In this document: piece by piece, positions 26,263 through 37,814 of the stretch
Layout of the letters: the number at the start of each line of letters is the position of its first letter
How positions within the stretch are numbered: the first letter of the stretch is position 1
Source: Streptomyces buecherae
Lineage (GTDB): Bacteria > Actinomycetota > Actinomycetes > Streptomycetales > Streptomycetaceae
Assembly (NCBI RefSeq): GCF_014295035.1
Contig: NZ_CP060404.1
Location: 434,001 to 498,000 of the forward strand
Direction: 5' to 3'
DNA: 64,000 bases
Notes under the pieces: model-generated
The model's input: the letters and a program-made list of their open reading frames with translations, nothing else
Databases searched by the model: none
What the model was told of the DNA's origin: nothing
Made by a program: the position numbers and the translations under genes

Positions 26263-26723
26263 CGACTTTCGCGTCGCTGTCCTGGTCGGCGAACGCCTCG
26301 GCGGAGTGCGAGTGGCCCGACGGGAACCCGGACCCCCTGCGGTAGGCGTGGAACGACATGCTCGGCTTGTGCGCCGGCTGGCGTGACCGCCCCCGCTGTC
26401 GGGCCGACCTCCGCGGACCACGAGCCACCGCGAAACCGCTTCATCCCCGACCTGCTCCCCCGCCGGCGTCGAAGTGGCGACACGCACGGGCCCGTGGGCG
26501 CGAGCAGTTCCTGACTGGTTGTGCGATTGTGCGGCTGTGCGGGACGAGGGCGGCGCTGAGGACCCGTACGGGGCCGGGTAACCGCGCCGCGCGCTGAGGG
26601 TCTGCCGCGAGGCGTCCTCGCTCGGCGCCTGGGACACGCTGGGTCCGGCGTCACCACCCGAGTCGGCACCCTCCGGCGGGGCCGGTCACCGTGCGAGCTG
26701 GTGCCGCCTCGTAGGCTGTGGCC

Positions 26724-27359
26724 ATGACTGCGAACCAGACGCCCCGCGACGCCTTCGAGCTGCTCATGGCCGGTAACCAGCGCTTCGTCTCCGGCACCCC
26801 CGAGCACCCGAACCAGGACGCTGCCCGCCGCACCCAGACGGCACCGTCCCAGCAGCCCTTCGCCGTGCTGTTCGGGTGCTCCGACTCCCGGCTGGCCGCC
26901 GAGATCATCTTCGACCGCGGCCTGGGCGACCTGTTCGTCGTCCGCACCGCCGGGCACGTCGCCGGCACGGAAGTTCTCGGCTCCATCGAGTTCGGCGTGA
27001 GCGTCCTCAAGGCGCCCCTGGTCGTCGTCCTCGGCCACGACTCGTGCGGTGCCGTCGCCGCGGCCTGCTCCGCCCTGCAGGACGGGCAGACGCCGGGCGG
27101 CTTCGTCCGGGACGTCGTCGAACGAGTGACCCCGAGCGTGCTGGCAGCCCGCGCCGCCGGACGCGAGACGGCCGAGGAGATCCTGGCCGAGCACATCGAG
27201 CACACCGTGGACCTGCTGCTCGAACGCTCCCGCGTCCTGGCCGATGCGGTGGCCGACGGCCGCCTGGCGGTGGTGGGACTGTCCTACCGCCTGGCCGACG
27301 GCAGCGCACAACTCGTCGCCGCCCGAGGTCTCGACGCGGTGGTCCCCGCCGCGTCCTGA
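26724..27359 (+). CDS. Beta-class carbonic anhydrase
   Basis: Zinc enzyme interconverting CO2 and bicarbonate. 211 residues from ATG 26724. The ligand motifs are intact: GCSDSR (Cys and the Asp-Arg dyad) and VLGHDSCGAV (His-x2-Cys). The core VVRTAGHVAGTEVLGSIEFGVSVL is typical of beta carbonic anhydrases. A TAGGCT hexamer at 26712-26717 lies about 6 bp before the ATG, the geometry of a leaderless Streptomyces promoter, and there is no Shine-Dalgarno; the GTG at 26718 is an alternative start. The 725-bp gap after it (27360-28084) contains only a decayed gene. Confidence 0.93.
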   Translation: MTANQTPRDAFELLMAGNQRFVSGTPEHPNQDAARRTQTAPSQQPFAVLFGCSDSRLAAEIIFDRGLGDLFVVRTAGHVAGTEVLGSIEFGVSVLKAPLVVVLGHDSCGAVAAACSALQDGQTPGGFVRDVVERVTPSVLAARAAGRETAEEILAEHIEHTVDLLLERSRVLADAVADGRLAVVGLSYRLADGSAQLVAARGLDAVVPAAS

Positions 27360-27689
27360 CCGTCCCGGCCGCGCCGCTCACCGAGGGGAGCGAGGTTGGG
27401 CCCCGCCGGCTGGCCCGTACGCTGACCGCGCGGTGGGCGGGCGCGGCCCCCACCGCGCCGGCTCGGGGAGTGCACGCTCATCTGGTCGCCATTCGGCATC
27501 TCGTCTGGGTGGCCACCGCGCCGGGCCCCGTAGGCGGCGACACCGACGGCAGCACGTCGCGCCAGGGTCTCGACTCGACTCGGGTGTTGCACACCGTTCG
27601 CCGCGATGCGGGTGGCCTGACACCGTACGGGTCCAGGCCACCCACCGCCGCACGCCTTCCACTTCGGATGCCGCGCCTTCGGGTCTGGG

Positions 27690-27992
27690 GCCGCTGAGCA
27701 TCGGACGGGCACCAGAGCGCCCGCCGCTCTCGCTCGGTGGGAGCGATCAGTTCCTCGATTCGCTGGGCGAAGCCCGCGGTGGGCAGAGGGAGTCGACATC
27801 GTCGACGTACTCGATAGCGGTGGGCACGTAGCTGACGACGGCGGCGGCAACCTGCGGGAGGCCCATGTGCCTCCACATGACCGTCGCGGTCGGGGGCTGT
27901 TCGTCCAAGCCGGCGGCGAGCGTGGTGTACGGGGTGGACGGTCGCCCCTCTGGCCACAGCCCGAACCCCAGCCACCTGCTCCCCGCGCGCGG
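27690..27992 (-). pseudogene. Frameshifted remnant of an unrecognised gene
   Basis: In one minus frame a protein-like segment runs from about 27992 (RWLGFGLWPEGRPSTPYTT...) through TVMWRHMGLPQVAAAVVSYV and IEYVDDVDSLCP. It then stops at 27747. The sense continues in a shifted frame as LPTAGFAQRIEELIAPTERERRALWCP to about 27706. Third-position GC is high on both sides of the shift near 27790. The simplest reading is one gene broken by a 1-nt frameshift and truncated at both ends. I do not know the family. Confidence 0.45.
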
Positions 27993-28084
27993 GGATGGTC
28001 CCTCGCCGCCGCCGCGTACCTGACCGCCGGCGTGCCGCTCCCCGCGCGGTCGACGAGGGCGGCGGCCTCGGCCCGACCGGCGGT

Positions 28085-29233
28085 TCAGCTCGCCACCGTG
28101 GCCGGTGCGCGGCCGAACGCCCGGGTCAGGTAGGCCAGGTCGACGGGTGCGGGGTCCGGCAGCCCGCCGGTGGCGGCGAGCAGGTTGGTCCTGTCGTACG
28201 TGCGGTGGTGTGTGCTGTAGACCAGCGGGTTCGCGGCGAAGTTGGCGGCGAGGCTCTCCGACGCCGTCGGATCGTCCAACGTCGGCGTCATGCTCACCCG
28301 CAGGCCCGGGAAGCGGGCCTCGATGGCCGCGGTGACGGTCGCGAACGACACGTTACGGGGGTGCGTCACGTGCAGCGTGCGCACGCCCGTGGCCGGTCGG
28401 GCCCGGGAGGCGGCCAGCACCATGGCGTGGGCGGCGTAGTCGGCCTGGAGCAGGTTGAGGCTACCGCTCGGGTCTCCCTGCACGCGGTACCGCACCGTCG
28501 CGGCCGGCAGTTCGAGCTCGCCGCGTGGACCGTGCGACGGGCCGGGCAGCACGCCGGCCTTGTCCGTTCGGTTGCCCACCACCTGCTCCACGAGGCGTAG
28601 CAGGAGATCGGTCGGCTGGTTGGGCAGTTCGCGGGGGACGGGCCGGTCGGTGACGAGCAGGCTGGGCCGGAAGACCGTCACGTCGCGTCGCCCGTCGCGG
28701 GCCCAGGCGTGGAGCATGCGTTCGGCGGTGTACTTCGACTCCTCGTAGGGGATGTGGAAGCCGTCGGCGTCACGCAGGTCGTCCTCCATGACGTGGCCCG
28801 TGCCGCGCCGCCCGGCGACGTAGGCGGTGCTCACGTGCAACAGGCGCGCGCCGGGGGCCTCCTCGGCCAGTTCCAGCAGGCGGCGGGTGCCGATGACGTT
28901 GGCGTGGTGCAGCGGTGCCGGGTCGCCTTCGAGTGAGAGCAGGGCCGCGCAGTGCCACAGCGCGGTGAGTCCGTCGGTGACACGGGCCCGCTCCTCACGG
29001 TCCAGGCCCAGATTCGGCCGCAGCAGGTCGCCGCTGACGTAGCGGACGGCGGCGAGGGCGTCGGGAGCCAGCGGCGGAGTGTCCAACCAGGTCACCGCGG
29101 CCTCGACGCGGGCGCGCAGTTCCCTCGGCGTGCCACGCCCCAGGACGGTGACGCTGTCCTGGCCGCGAGCCAGCAGTTCGCGCAGGAGGCGGCAGCCGAG
29201 AAATCCGGTCGCACCGGTGAGCAGCACGGACAA
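28085..29233 (-). CDS. Thioester-reductase-like extended SDR (NAD-binding_4 type)
   Basis: 382 residues from TTG 29233 (AAGGAG six bases upstream). The N-terminal loop LLTGATGFLGCRLLRELLARG, HCAALLSLEG, HVSTAYVAGRRG and the catalytic YEESKYTAE (Tyr-x3-Lys) are those of extended SDRs related to fatty-acyl reductases and to the R domains that release thioester-bound chains as aldehydes or alcohols. It is divergent from a PKS that lacks a thioesterase (249-bp shared upstream region), so reductive chain release or tailoring of the PKS product is a plausible job, inferred from context. Confidence 0.75.
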   Translation of the reverse strand: MSVLLTGATGFLGCRLLRELLARGQDSVTVLGRGTPRELRARVEAAVTWLDTPPLAPDALAAVRYVSGDLLRPNLGLDREERARVTDGLTALWHCAALLSLEGDPAPLHHANVIGTRRLLELAEEAPGARLLHVSTAYVAGRRGTGHVMEDDLRDADGFHIPYEESKYTAERMLHAWARDGRRDVTVFRPSLLVTDRPVPRELPNQPTDLLLRLVEQVVGNRTDKAGVLPGPSHGPRGELELPAATVRYRVQGDPSGSLNLLQADYAAHAMVLAASRARPATGVRTLHVTHPRNVSFATVTAAIEARFPGLRVSMTPTLDDPTASESLAANFAANPLVYSTHHRTYDRTNLLAATGGLPDPAPVDLAYLTRAFGRAPATVAS

Positions 29234-29482
29234 CGGGGTCTCCTTGGGGAGCGGGACGGCGGGAAGAGCCCGGACGCTACGCGGTCGCGGCTCGCCGCGG
29301 AGGGCGGCGCAGGGCATGGCCGCGCACAATCACCCGCACGAGCGGCGGGCCGTGGGACGAGGCGGCAACACTCGTCCGCGTGGTTCGCGGAAAAGCCGGC
29401 GAGCGCGGTCACTGTGCGTACTCCCACAAGCGGCCATCGGCTACGGTGAGTTGCTGTCGTGTCGGCACAGCGAAAGGCTCCC
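29234..29482. promoter_or_regulatory. Divergent promoter region between the SDR and the PKS
   Basis: 249 bp between two oppositely transcribed genes. No clear operator palindrome was found. GAAAGG lies six bases before the PKS ATG at 29483, and GGTGAG lies before an alternative PKS GTG at 29459. Confidence 0.4.
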
Positions 29483-32400
29483 ATGTCCCAGCACCTGGCC
29501 TGTGAAGCCCCGGAGCGGGCGATCGCCATCGTCGGCGCATCGTGTCGTCTGCCAGGCGGCGTCCACGACCTCGACGCGTTGTGGGCTGCCCTGAGCGAGG
29601 GGCGTGACCTGGTGAGCGAGGTGCCGCCGGACCGGTTCGACGCGCGCCGGTTCGTCACCCACGACATGGCCCGCACCGACCGGAGTTACACCGCGGCCGG
29701 CGGTTTCCTGGACGACATCGCGGGGTTCGACGCCGGGTACTTCGGGATGTCCCCCAAGGAAGCCGCGCAGATGGACCCGCAGCACCGGCTGCTGCTGGAA
29801 CTGGCCACGGAAGCGCTGGACGACGCGGCCATCGCCCCCGACCGACTCGCCGGAACGGACACGGCCGTCTACGTGGGCATCTGCGACACCTCCTACGGCA
29901 CCCAGGTGATGGTGTCGGCACAGCAGATCAACCCGTACACGATGGTGGGCGCGGCCTCGTCCATGGCCGCCAACCGCCTGTCCCACGCGTTCGACCTGCG
30001 CGGTCCGAGCATGACGGTGGACACCGCCTGCTCGTCCTCGCTCGTGGCCCTGGACCGTGCCTGTCACACCCTGTGGGAGGGCACCAGCCGGGCGGCCCTG
30101 TGCGGTGGTGCCAACCTGGTGCTCAGCCCCTTCCACTATGTGGGGTTCTCCCAGGCGGGCATGTTGTCCAAGCGCGGGCACTGCGCGGCGTTCTCCGCGC
30201 GGGCCGACGGCTTCGTGCGCGCGGAGGGCGGGGGCCTGGTGGTCCTCAAAAGGCTGACGGACGCCCTGGCCGACGGGGACCGGGTGCTCGGGGTCATCCT
30301 CGGCAGTGGCAGCAACAGCGACGGACGCACGACGGGGATCGCGTTGCCCAGCGCTCGGGCGCAGGAGGAACTGCTGCGCCGGGTCTACGCGGAGGCCGGC
30401 ATCGACCCGGACGAGTTGGTCTACTTCGAGGCACACGGGACCGGTACCCCCGCAGGGGACCCGCTGGAAGCCCAGGCCATCGGCCGGGCGCTGGGCGTAC
30501 GCCGCATCACCGGCGCGCTGCCCGTGGGCTCGGTCAAGACCAACGTCGGTCACCTCGAACCCGCTTCGGGGATGGCCGGGCTCTGCAAGGCGCTGCTGGT
30601 GCTACGGCACGGTGTCGCCCCGGCCTCGCTGCACGCCGAACCCCCCAACCCGGACATCGACTTCACCGGGCTCGGACTGAGGTTGACGAGCGAGCGGCAG
30701 CACCTGACCGATACCGCACGGCCCGTCGTGGGCGTGAACTCCTTCGGCTTCGGCGGCTCCAACGCCCACGTCGCCCTCACCGCCCCGCCACCGTCTCCGG
30801 TCCGCCCGGCCGCGCCCGAACCGCCACCGGAGGGGCTGCCCCTGCTGGCCAGCGCCCGCACACCGGACGCGCTGTCGGCCGCGGCCTCGGCCATGGCCGA
30901 GCGCCTCGCACACGCGGGTGACGAGGAGTTCTACGACCTGGCCTACACCTCCTGCCTCCGACGCGGCCAACACGAGCACCGGGCGGCCGTATTCGCCCCC
31001 TCGCCCCGGGAGGCCGCCCGCGGTTTCGCGGCCCTGGCCGCCCAGGCGCGTACCGGCTCGACGGACGCCGCCCGAGAGGCCACCCTCCCGGACTCGGTGT
31101 CCGCGGCCGTCGGCGAGGCCGCCCGTGGCGGGCAGGTCGCCTTCGTCTTCTCCGGCAACGGCTCCCAGTGGGCCGGCATGGGCACCGAGTTGCTCGACGA
31201 CCCGGTCTTCCGTGCGGCCGTGGCGGAGGCGGACACCGCACTCGCCCCCCACCTGGGCTGGTCGGTCACCAAGGAACTCGAACTGCCCGCCGACGACTGG
31301 CGACTTGAGGCCACCGACATCGCACAGCCGCTGCTGTTCGCCGTGCAGCTGGGCGTCGTGGCCGTGTTGCGCCACCGCGGGATCACACCGGCCATGGTGC
31401 TGGGCCACAGCGTGGGCGAGGTGGCCGCCGCCCACACCGCCGGCGCACTGACCCTCGCCCAGGCCGCCCGGGTGATCGCCGAGCGCAGCCGGGTCCAGGC
31501 AGCGACCGCGGGCCTGGGGCGTATGGCGGCCGTCGGCCTCACGCCCGATGAGGCGTCCGCGGAGATCGCCCCCTGGGGCCAGGCCCTGGAGATCGCCGCC
31601 GTCAACAGCCCCAAGGACGTCACCGTCGCCGGCCAGGCCGACGCCCTGGCCGCGTTGGGCGAACGGCTCACCGGTCGCGGCGTCTTCTTCCGCGACCTGG
31701 CCCTGGACTACGCCTTCCACAGCCGCGCCATGGACCCGCAGGCCGAACCGCTCCGCGCGGCGCTGGACGGCCTGACGCCGGGTGAGGGCGAGATCGCGCT
31801 GTACTCCACCGTGACCGGCGACCGTCTGCCGGGCAGCGCCCTCGACGCCGGGTACTGGTGGCACAACGTGCGCCGGCCGGTGCTCTTCGCCTCGGCCGTC
31901 GAACAGGCCGCCCAGGACGGCGCGGGCGTCTTCGTCGAGATCGGCCCGCACCCCGTGCTGCGCACCTACCTGCGGCGCGTCACCAGCGCCCGCCCCGGGA
32001 CGAAGGCGGCTGCGGTACCCACCCTGCGCAGGGACAGCGACGGCCACCGCGCGCTGGCGGCCGTGCCCGCCGCGCTGCTCGCCGCGGGAGCCGACACCGC
32101 CTGGGACCGCTACTTCCCCCACCCCGGGCAGGTCGCGACGCTGCCCGCCTACCCCTGGCAGCGCGAGCGCCACTGGGCCGGCGACGAGCACGTGTGGGAG
32201 CGCTACGGCGCACTGGTGCACCCGTTGCTCGGCGGACGTGTCACCGCACCGCACCCGGTGTGGGCCGGCAGCATCGAACCGGGTCTGGTGCCCTGGCTCG
32301 ACGACCACCGCGTCGCAGGCTCGGTCCTCATGCCGGCCACCGGCTACGCCGAGATGGCCCTGGCCGCCGGGCGCGAGATGCTCGGTGGCCCCGCCGAGGT

Positions 32401-35400
32401 GAGTCACCTGGACATCCAGTCGGCCCTGGTCGTGCCCTGGGCCGAGGCCCCCGCCACCAGCGTCCAGACGGCCCTGAACCCCGATGACGGGGTCCTGACC
32501 ATCACCAGCACCACCGCCCAGACCCGGGAGCCACGCCTACACGTCCGTGCCCAGGTGCGGACCCTGCTGCGCCCCCGCCCCACCGACCTGGACCTCAAGG
32601 CGCTGGCCGGCCGTTGCCCGCGGCACCTCACCGGTGCGGCCCACTACGCCGCCTGCGCCTCCAGCGGTCTGGAGTACGGGCCGGCGTTCCAGGTGCTGAG
32701 CGCGGTGCGCGTCGGCGACCGCGAGGTGCTGGCGCGCTTCCACCACGACGCCCCGGGCCGGCCGTACGCCGTTCACCCCGCCCTGCTCGACGGCGCCCTA
32801 CAGGCCGGTGCCCCGCTGCTGGAAGACCTCACTGACGACGGAGCCGCGTTCCTCCCCGCGTCCATCGGTGCCATCCGCGTCTGGGAGGAGCCCCCGCCCA
32901 CCGGGGCGGTGTGGGTACGTGAACGCAGCCGCGCCGCGCACGAGGTGTGCTGGGACATCATGCTCACCGATGACGACGGACGTCCCGTCGCGCAGCTCGA
33001 CGGCTGCCGGCTACGGCGGGTGGCCGGAACCCGCCGCACGCCGGTGACCGTCCACGAGACGCGATTGCGAGCGGCTCCGTGCACCGACGATCCGGCCGTC
33101 CCCTCCCCGTTGCCCTCCCCCCGGCGCGTCGGGGAGGCGGCCACGGGACGCATCGCCGCGCTGCGCGAACAACTGCCGGCCACCAGCGCGGACGCCGAGG
33201 CACTGGCACAGGAGGTGTGGGCGCGCCAGTTGGCGACGGCCGTCGCCAGCCTGCTGCCCGACCCCGCGCTCCCCTTCTCCACGGACGACCTGGTGGCCGC
33301 GGGGGTGCCGGAGAGGCGCCAGCGGCTGTTCGCACTCCTCTTCCTGCGGATGGAGGAGTTCGGTCTGCTCACCCCGGCCGGCCCGGACCGGTGGCGGCTC
33401 ACCGCGCCGAGGCGCCCCACCGATGACCTGATGCGCGAACTCGCCTCCCTCGCCCCGGGTCACGGCGCCGGCATCGGCCTCGTCGCCCGGCAGTGCGCCA
33501 TGGCCGAGGCCCTGCTGCGGGGCGCGGCGGAGCCGTCGGAACCACCGGTGGACGACCACTGTGCGCAAGCGGTGGAGCACTTCCACGACCTTCTGCCCCT
33601 CGCCCGGTTCCACCACCGCGTCGCGCAGGCCCTCGTGCGCGAGATGGTGGTCAGGTGGCCACGGGGGCGGGCCCTGCGCGTGCTGGAGGTGGGTGCCGGG
33701 ACCGGCGCCACCACGGCGGCGCTGTTGCCCCTGCTGCCGCCCGATCGCACGCGCTACTGCGTCAGTGACGTGTCCACGTCCTACTTCCCTCGTGTGAAGA
33801 GCCGCTTCGCCTCTTTCGACTTCGTCGACTACCGCGCCTTCGACCTCGCGCGGGACCCCGTCGGCCAGGGCCTCGCCCCCCACAGCTTCGACCTCGTCGT
33901 GGCCGGCCACGCCCTGCACACGGCACCCGACCTCGCCGGCGCCCTGAGAAACGTGGCCGGGCTCCTGGCGCCCGGCGGGCACCTCCTGGCCATCGAGGCG
34001 CACAACCCGCTCGCCCTCATGCCCTACCTCGGGTTCCCGGACGGCCTCCCCGACCACACCGACACCGGGCTGCGGCCCCACTCACCGCTGCTGCCGCGCG
34101 CCAAGTGGCCGAGCCTGCTGCGCGATTGCGGCTTCACCGACGTACTGCACACCGGCCACGACACGGCCCCCGTGGCAGACGACCACTCGGTCCTGCTCGC
34201 CGCCGTCCCGTCCGACGCCGTCGCCGAGTCCCTCGTACACCCCGAGCCCTCCCTGATCCAGGAGGAGGCCGCCTCCTTCGTCCTGGCCGCGGAGTCCGCC
34301 GACGAGTCGGGGATGGCGACGGAGCTGGGCGCCCTTCTCACGCAGGGCGCCGGTACGGTCCGCACCGTGCCCATGACCAGCGACGAGGAGACGTGGGCGG
34401 ACGTCCTGCGGCAGGCCCATCGGGAACCGGGCACCACACGTACCGCGGTCGTCCTGCTCCTCGCCGACGCGACGGCGGACGCCGCGCCCGGCGCCCGCAC
34501 GGCCCGCGCCGGTCAGCGGGCCGAGGCCCTGCGGGCGCTGGCGGCGGCCATCGAGGCCATGGGAGCGAGCACGCCGCCCGAGCTGTGGCTCGTGACCCGG
34601 CCCTGCGGGACCGCCCCGTCCCTCGCCGTCACCCACGAGGCGGACGCGGCCCTGTGGGGCATGTCCCGCAGCCTGGTCAACGAGATCCCCGGGCTGACCA
34701 GCCGCCGCATCGGCCTGGAGCGCACCGCGGACACCACCGGCGCGGCCCCGCGGCTCGCACGGGAACTCCTGCGGCCCAGCGAGGAAGACGAGATCCTGCT
34801 GACCGCGACCGACCGTTTCGTTCCCCGCGAACTGCCCCGGCCGGCCGCCATGGTGTGCGACACGCCCGTGCCCTTCACCCTCCGGGTGAACAACCCGGGC
34901 CTGTCCTACCGCCTGGCCTGGCAGGAGCGGGACCCGCTCGTGCCCGGACCCGGCGAGGTCCTGGTCGAGGTGCGCGCCGCGTCTCTCAACTACCGCGACA
35001 TCATGCAGAGCGTCGGCTGGCTGCCCCAGGAGGCCATCGAGGGCACCGACTCGGCGAAGGGGTGCGGGATGGAGTGCGCGGGCGTCGTCCTCGCCTGCGG
35101 CGAAGCGGTCACCGACCTGGCACCGGGCGACCGCGTGGCAGGTCTCGCACCCGCCTCGCTGGCCTCGCACACCGTCACCGACTCCGGCGCGGTGTGGAAG
35201 CTGCCCGACCGGATGGGCTTCACCGACGCGGCCACCATGCCCGTCGCCTACGCCACGGTCCACTACAGCCTCGACCGCCTCGCCCGACTGCACGCGGGCG
35301 AGACGGTCCTGGTACACGGTGCGGCCGGCGGCGTCGGGCTGGCGGCCATCCAGTACGCCCGCGCGCACGGGGCCCAGGTGATCGCCACGGCCGGCAGCGA

Positions 35401-37090
35401 CCTGAAGCGCGACCTGCTGCGCTCCCTGGGCGTGCGACACGTACTGGACTCCCGCTCCCTCGACTTCGCCGTCCAGGTCAGGCAGCTCACCGACGGGCGG
35501 GGCGTCGACGTCGTCGTCAACTCGCTCGCGGGCGAGGCCATGGCCCACAGCCTGGAGCTCCTGCGGCCCGGAGGCCGTTTCGTCGAGCTGGGCAAGCGGG
35601 ACATCTACGAGAACAAGCCGCTCTCCCTGCGGCCCTTCCGCAACAACATCGCCTTCTTCGGCGTGGACCTCACCAAGGTGCTGGACGACGAGCGGGAGTC
35701 CGCGGCCCTTGTCGCCGGCCTCGGTGAGGGGGTCCGGCTGGGCACGTACGAGCCACTGCTGCACACCGTGTATCCCGCCGCGCGCGTCGACGAGGCGTTC
35801 AAGCTCATGCAGCACTCGCGCCACATCGGAAAGGTCGTCGTCTCCTTCGACCCCCTGGACGAGCCGCCGCTGGTGGAGCGGCGTTGGGCCGCCCCCCGAC
35901 TGGACGAGTCGGCCACCTACCTCGTCACCGGTGGCACCGGCGGCTTCGGCGCGGCCACCGCTCGGTGGCTCGCCGACCTGGGTGCCCGCCACATCGCCTT
36001 GGTCAGCCGGCGCGGCGACCAGGCCCCGGAGGCCAGCCGGGTGCGGGCCGTGCTCACCGCGCGAGGAGTGACGGCCACCGTGTACGCGGCGGACGTCGCC
36101 GACCTGGAAGCCATGCGCGACGTCGTGGCCACCATCGACGCCTCACGCCATCCGGTGCGCGGCGTGGTGCACTGCGCCATGCACCTGGACGACGCCCTGC
36201 TCACCGAGTTGACCGAAGACCGGATCGCCGCCGTCATGGCCCCCAAGATCACCGGAGCGGCCGTCCTCGACCTCCTCCTGCGCGACCGGGAGTGCGACCT
36301 GTTCCTGATGTACTCCTCGGAGTCGGCCACGCTGGGGAACGTCAAGCAGACACCGTACGCGGCCGGCAACCTCTACCTCGAGGCGCTCGTCCGCCGTCGC
36401 CGCCAGGAAGGCCGGCCCGGCCTGGCCATCGCCTGGGGAGCCATCGCTGACGTGGGATACGTGGCCCGCAACGGGCTGGGCCCGGCCATGCAACACATCG
36501 GGCTCGGTCTGCTGCCCGTATCCGAGGCGCTCGCCGCCGCCGGCACGCTGCTGGGCTCGGACGCCGAGGTGGCCGGTGTCATCCGCAGTGACTGGGGACG
36601 GGGGATGCGGCTGATGCCCTCCCTCGGCAGCCCCCGGCTGTCGCCGCTGCTGCCCCAGAACACCGCGGGTGACGGCCTCGACCACGAGGAACTGCTGGGC
36701 ACACTGGCCCGCATGTCGGGGGACGAGGCGCTCACCCACCTGACCGAACGGCTCACCGAGATCCTGGCAGGCGTCCTGCAGATGGACCCCGAGGGCATCG
36801 ACCCGCACGGCCGGCTGGACTCCTACGGACTCGATTCGCTGATGGCGACGGAGCTCCTGGTCACCCTCAACCAACGCTTCGACGTCGACATCCCGCCCAT
36901 GGAACTGTTGCGCGGCAGCACCGGATCCCTCACCGACATCGCCCAGACGCTGTACCTGCGGCTCGGCCTGCGCCCCACGGAGACAACCGAACCTGGCACC
37001 ACCGAGCCTGACACCGCCGAACCCGACACCGCCATCCCGCACCAGACACACCGCACGGGCGCCGAGCAAACCTCCGCTCCGACAAGCTGA
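29483..37090 (+). CDS. Highly reducing, single-module type I PKS (KS-AT-DH-MT-psiKR-ER-KR-ACP)
   Basis: 2535 residues from ATG 29483 (GTG 29459 possible). Domains in order: KS about 12-430 with active Cys183 in DTACSSS and His in EAHGTGT and TNVGHL; AT about 545-860 with Ser643 in GHSVGEV and a YAFHS motif (leans to malonyl, not decisive); DH about 905-1170 with His942 in [12 protein letters not shown] and Asp1103; C-methyltransferase about 1290-1580 with SAM motif [11 protein letters not shown] near 1402; structural pseudo-KR; ER about 1800-2120 with [12 protein letters not shown] near 1945; KR from about 2140 with VTGGTGGFG and an LDD loop (B-type); ACP with Ser2452 in GLDSL. There is no thioesterase: after the ACP comes a Thr/Glu/Pro repeat tail. 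The order equals that of fungal highly reducing PKSs, which act iteratively. The product is probably a reduced, methyl-branched chain released in trans. Confidence 0.92.
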   Translation: MSQHLACEAPERAIAIVGASCRLPGGVHDLDALWAALSEGRDLVSEVPPDRFDARRFVTHDMARTDRSYTAAGGFLDDIAGFDAGYFGMSPKEAAQMDPQHRLLLELATEALDDAAIAPDRLAGTDTAVYVGICDTSYGTQVMVSAQQINPYTMVGAASSMAANRLSHAFDLRGPSMTVDTACSSSLVALDRACHTLWEGTSRAALCGGANLVLSPFHYVGFSQAGMLSKRGHCAAFSARADGFVRAEGGGLVVLKRLTDALADGDRVLGVILGSGSNSDGRTTGIALPSARAQEELLRRVYAEAGIDPDELVYFEAHGTGTPAGDPLEAQAIGRALGVRRITGALPVGSVKTNVGHLEPASGMAGLCKALLVLRHGVAPASLHAEPPNPDIDFTGLGLRLTSERQHLTDTARPVVGVNSFGFGGSNAHVALTAPPPSPVRPAAPEPPPEGLPLLASARTPDALSAAASAMAERLAHAGDEEFYDLAYTSCLRRGQHEHRAAVFAPSPREAARGFAALAAQARTGSTDAAREATLPDSVSAAVGEAARGGQVAFVFSGNGSQWAGMGTELLDDPVFRAAVAEADTALAPHLGWSVTKELELPADDWRLEATDIAQPLLFAVQLGVVAVLRHRGITPAMVLGHSVGEVAAAHTAGALTLAQAARVIAERSRVQAATAGLGRMAAVGLTPDEASAEIAPWGQALEIAAVNSPKDVTVAGQADALAALGERLTGRGVFFRDLALDYAFHSRAMDPQAEPLRAALDGLTPGEGEIALYSTVTGDRLPGSALDAGYWWHNVRRPVLFASAVEQAAQDGAGVFVEIGPHPVLRTYLRRVTSARPGTKAAAVPTLRRDSDGHRALAAVPAALLAAGADTAWDRYFPHPGQVATLPAYPWQRERHWAGDEHVWERYGALVHPLLGGRVTAPHPVWAGSIEPGLVPWLDDHRVAGSVLMPATGYAEMALAAGREMLGGPAEVSHLDIQSALVVPWAEAPATSVQTALNPDDGVLTITSTTAQTREPRLHVRAQVRTLLRPRPTDLDLKALAGRCPRHLTGAAHYAACASSGLEYGPAFQVLSAVRVGDREVLARFHHDAPGRPYAVHPALLDGALQAGAPLLEDLTDDGAAFLPASIGAIRVWEEPPPTGAVWVRERSRAAHEVCWDIMLTDDDGRPVAQLDGCRLRRVAGTRRTPVTVHETRLRAAPCTDDPAVPSPLPSPRRVGEAATGRIAALREQLPATSADAEALAQEVWARQLATAVASLLPDPALPFSTDDLVAAGVPERRQRLFALLFLRMEEFGLLTPAGPDRWRLTAPRRPTDDLMRELASLAPGHGAGIGLVARQCAMAEALLRGAAEPSEPPVDDHCAQAVEHFHDLLPLARFHHRVAQALVREMVVRWPRGRALRVLEVGAGTGATTAALLPLLPPDRTRYCVSDVSTSYFPRVKSRFASFDFVDYRAFDLARDPVGQGLAPHSFDLVVAGHALHTAPDLAGALRNVAGLLAPGGHLLAIEAHNPLALMPYLGFPDGLPDHTDTGLRPHSPLLPRAKWPSLLRDCGFTDVLHTGHDTAPVADDHSVLLAAVPSDAVAESLVHPEPSLIQEEAASFVLAAESADESGMATELGALLTQGAGTVRTVPMTSDEETWADVLRQAHREPGTTRTAVVLLLADATADAAPGARTARAGQRAEALRALAAAIEAMGASTPPELWLVTRPCGTAPSLAVTHEADAALWGMSRSLVNEIPGLTSRRIGLERTADTTGAAPRLARELLRPSEEDEILLTATDRFVPRELPRPAAMVCDTPVPFTLRVNNPGLSYRLAWQERDPLVPGPGEVLVEVRAASLNYRDIMQSVGWLPQEAIEGTDSAKGCGMECAGVVLACGEAVTDLAPGDRVAGLAPASLASHTVTDSGAVWKLPDRMGFTDAATMPVAYATVHYSLDRLARLHAGETVLVHGAAGGVGLAAIQYARAHGAQVIATAGSDLKRDLLRSLGVRHVLDSRSLDFAVQVRQLTDGRGVDVVVNSLAGEAMAHSLELLRPGGRFVELGKRDIYENKPLSLRPFRNNIAFFGVDLTKVLDDERESAALVAGLGEGVRLGTYEPLLHTVYPAARVDEAFKLMQHSRHIGKVVVSFDPLDEPPLVERRWAAPRLDESATYLVTGGTGGFGAATARWLADLGARHIALVSRRGDQAPEASRVRAVLTARGVTATVYAADVADLEAMRDVVATIDASRHPVRGVVHCAMHLDDALLTELTEDRIAAVMAPKITGAAVLDLLLRDRECDLFLMYSSESATLGNVKQTPYAAGNLYLEALVRRRRQEGRPGLAIAWGAIADVGYVARNGLGPAMQHIGLGLLPVSEALAAAGTLLGSDAEVAGVIRSDWGRGMRLMPSLGSPRLSPLLPQNTAGDGLDHEELLGTLARMSGDEALTHLTERLTEILAGVLQMDPEGIDPHGRLDSYGLDSLMATELLVTLNQRFDVDIPPMELLRGSTGSLTDIAQTLYLRLGLRPTETTEPGTTEPDTAEPDTAIPHQTHRTGAEQTSAPTS

Positions 37091-37160
37091 GACGAGCGAA
37101 GGCCCACACTCTCGCACCACGCGAAACGACGGCCCCCGCCCCCGTCGCCGCACGGAGCTT

Positions 37161-37180
37161 CCGGGGTCGGCCGGCCCCGG
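37161..37180 (+). terminator. Hairpin after the PKS
   Basis: CCGGGG (37161-37166) and CCCCGG (37175-37180) form a 6-bp stem with an 8-nt loop about 70 bp past the PKS stop. Confidence 0.45.
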
Positions 37181-37209
37181 CCGAAGCAGAGTGTCGAACG
37201 ATGAGTGCA

Positions 37210-37345
37210 CCCCGTCCCCCTCGCCATGGTGGTCCACGTGTGCGTGGGGGCGGCGGTGGCGAACTCGTCCGGGCCGTCGTGGCCGCGGACCACCAGCGCA
37301 CTCGCGCCGCGTTCGGCGAGCACGGAGGCGAGGACTGGGGGCCAA
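37210..37345 (-). pseudogene. Fragment of anthranilate phosphoribosyltransferase (trpD-like)
   Basis: A minus-strand frame reads [18 protein letters not shown], then [18 protein letters not shown]. This matches the TrpD segment in which a VLAxxG helix is followed by ALVVHGxDGLDE and a PTxVWE strand. About 45 codons remain of some 350, with no start region or phosphoribosyl-binding motifs. It is a relic, head-to-head with the PQQ-like fragment. Confidence 0.55.
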
Positions 37346-37346
37346 C

Positions 37347-37694
37347 GTGGTCGGTCGAGCCGGAGACCTCGTCGTGGTCTTCGGACGCGGCCGGCTCTTC
37401 GGCGTGAACCTCAGGAGCCATCAGCGGGTATGGACAACCGAGAGGACGTACACGAAGGGTGCGGCCGTCGTCGGCGATCGCGTCGTCGCACTGCGCGACA
37501 AGCCGGCGGGCGACAACCAGGTCGTGGCGTTGAGCGAGGCCGACGGCAAGGAATTATGGACCGCGCCCCGCTCGGGGCTCAGACTCTCCACCGACGCGGC
37601 CGTCACCGTGTGCGCAGGCCGAGCCGGGGTCGAGCACGGGTGGATCGCGGCGAACGCCGAGTCCCCCGCTGCCGCCGGCCTCGGCGCCGAGTAG
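37347..37694 (+). pseudogene. PQQ/propeller-repeat fragment
   Basis: A 115-codon frame from GTG 37347 (GGGGG six bases upstream). It carries about two PQQ-like blade repeats: [19 protein letters not shown] followed by HQRVWTT, and GDRVVALRDKPAG followed by NQVVALSEADGKELWTA. This is typical of PQQ-binding-like beta-propeller proteins, but a propeller needs six to eight blades, so this is a truncated gene. The open frame upstream to 37191 is Arg-rich and not propeller-like. It may still be translated as a short protein. Confidence 0.55.
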
Positions 37695-37814
37695 GTGTGG
37701 TCAGCTACGGGCCCTGGCGGAGGCGGCCCCGTCGTGGGGAGATGGCTCGATCGGCTCATGACCGACCCATTCGCGCGCAGTACGCTGCCGACGCCATCTA
37801 CGAGGGGAGGCAAC

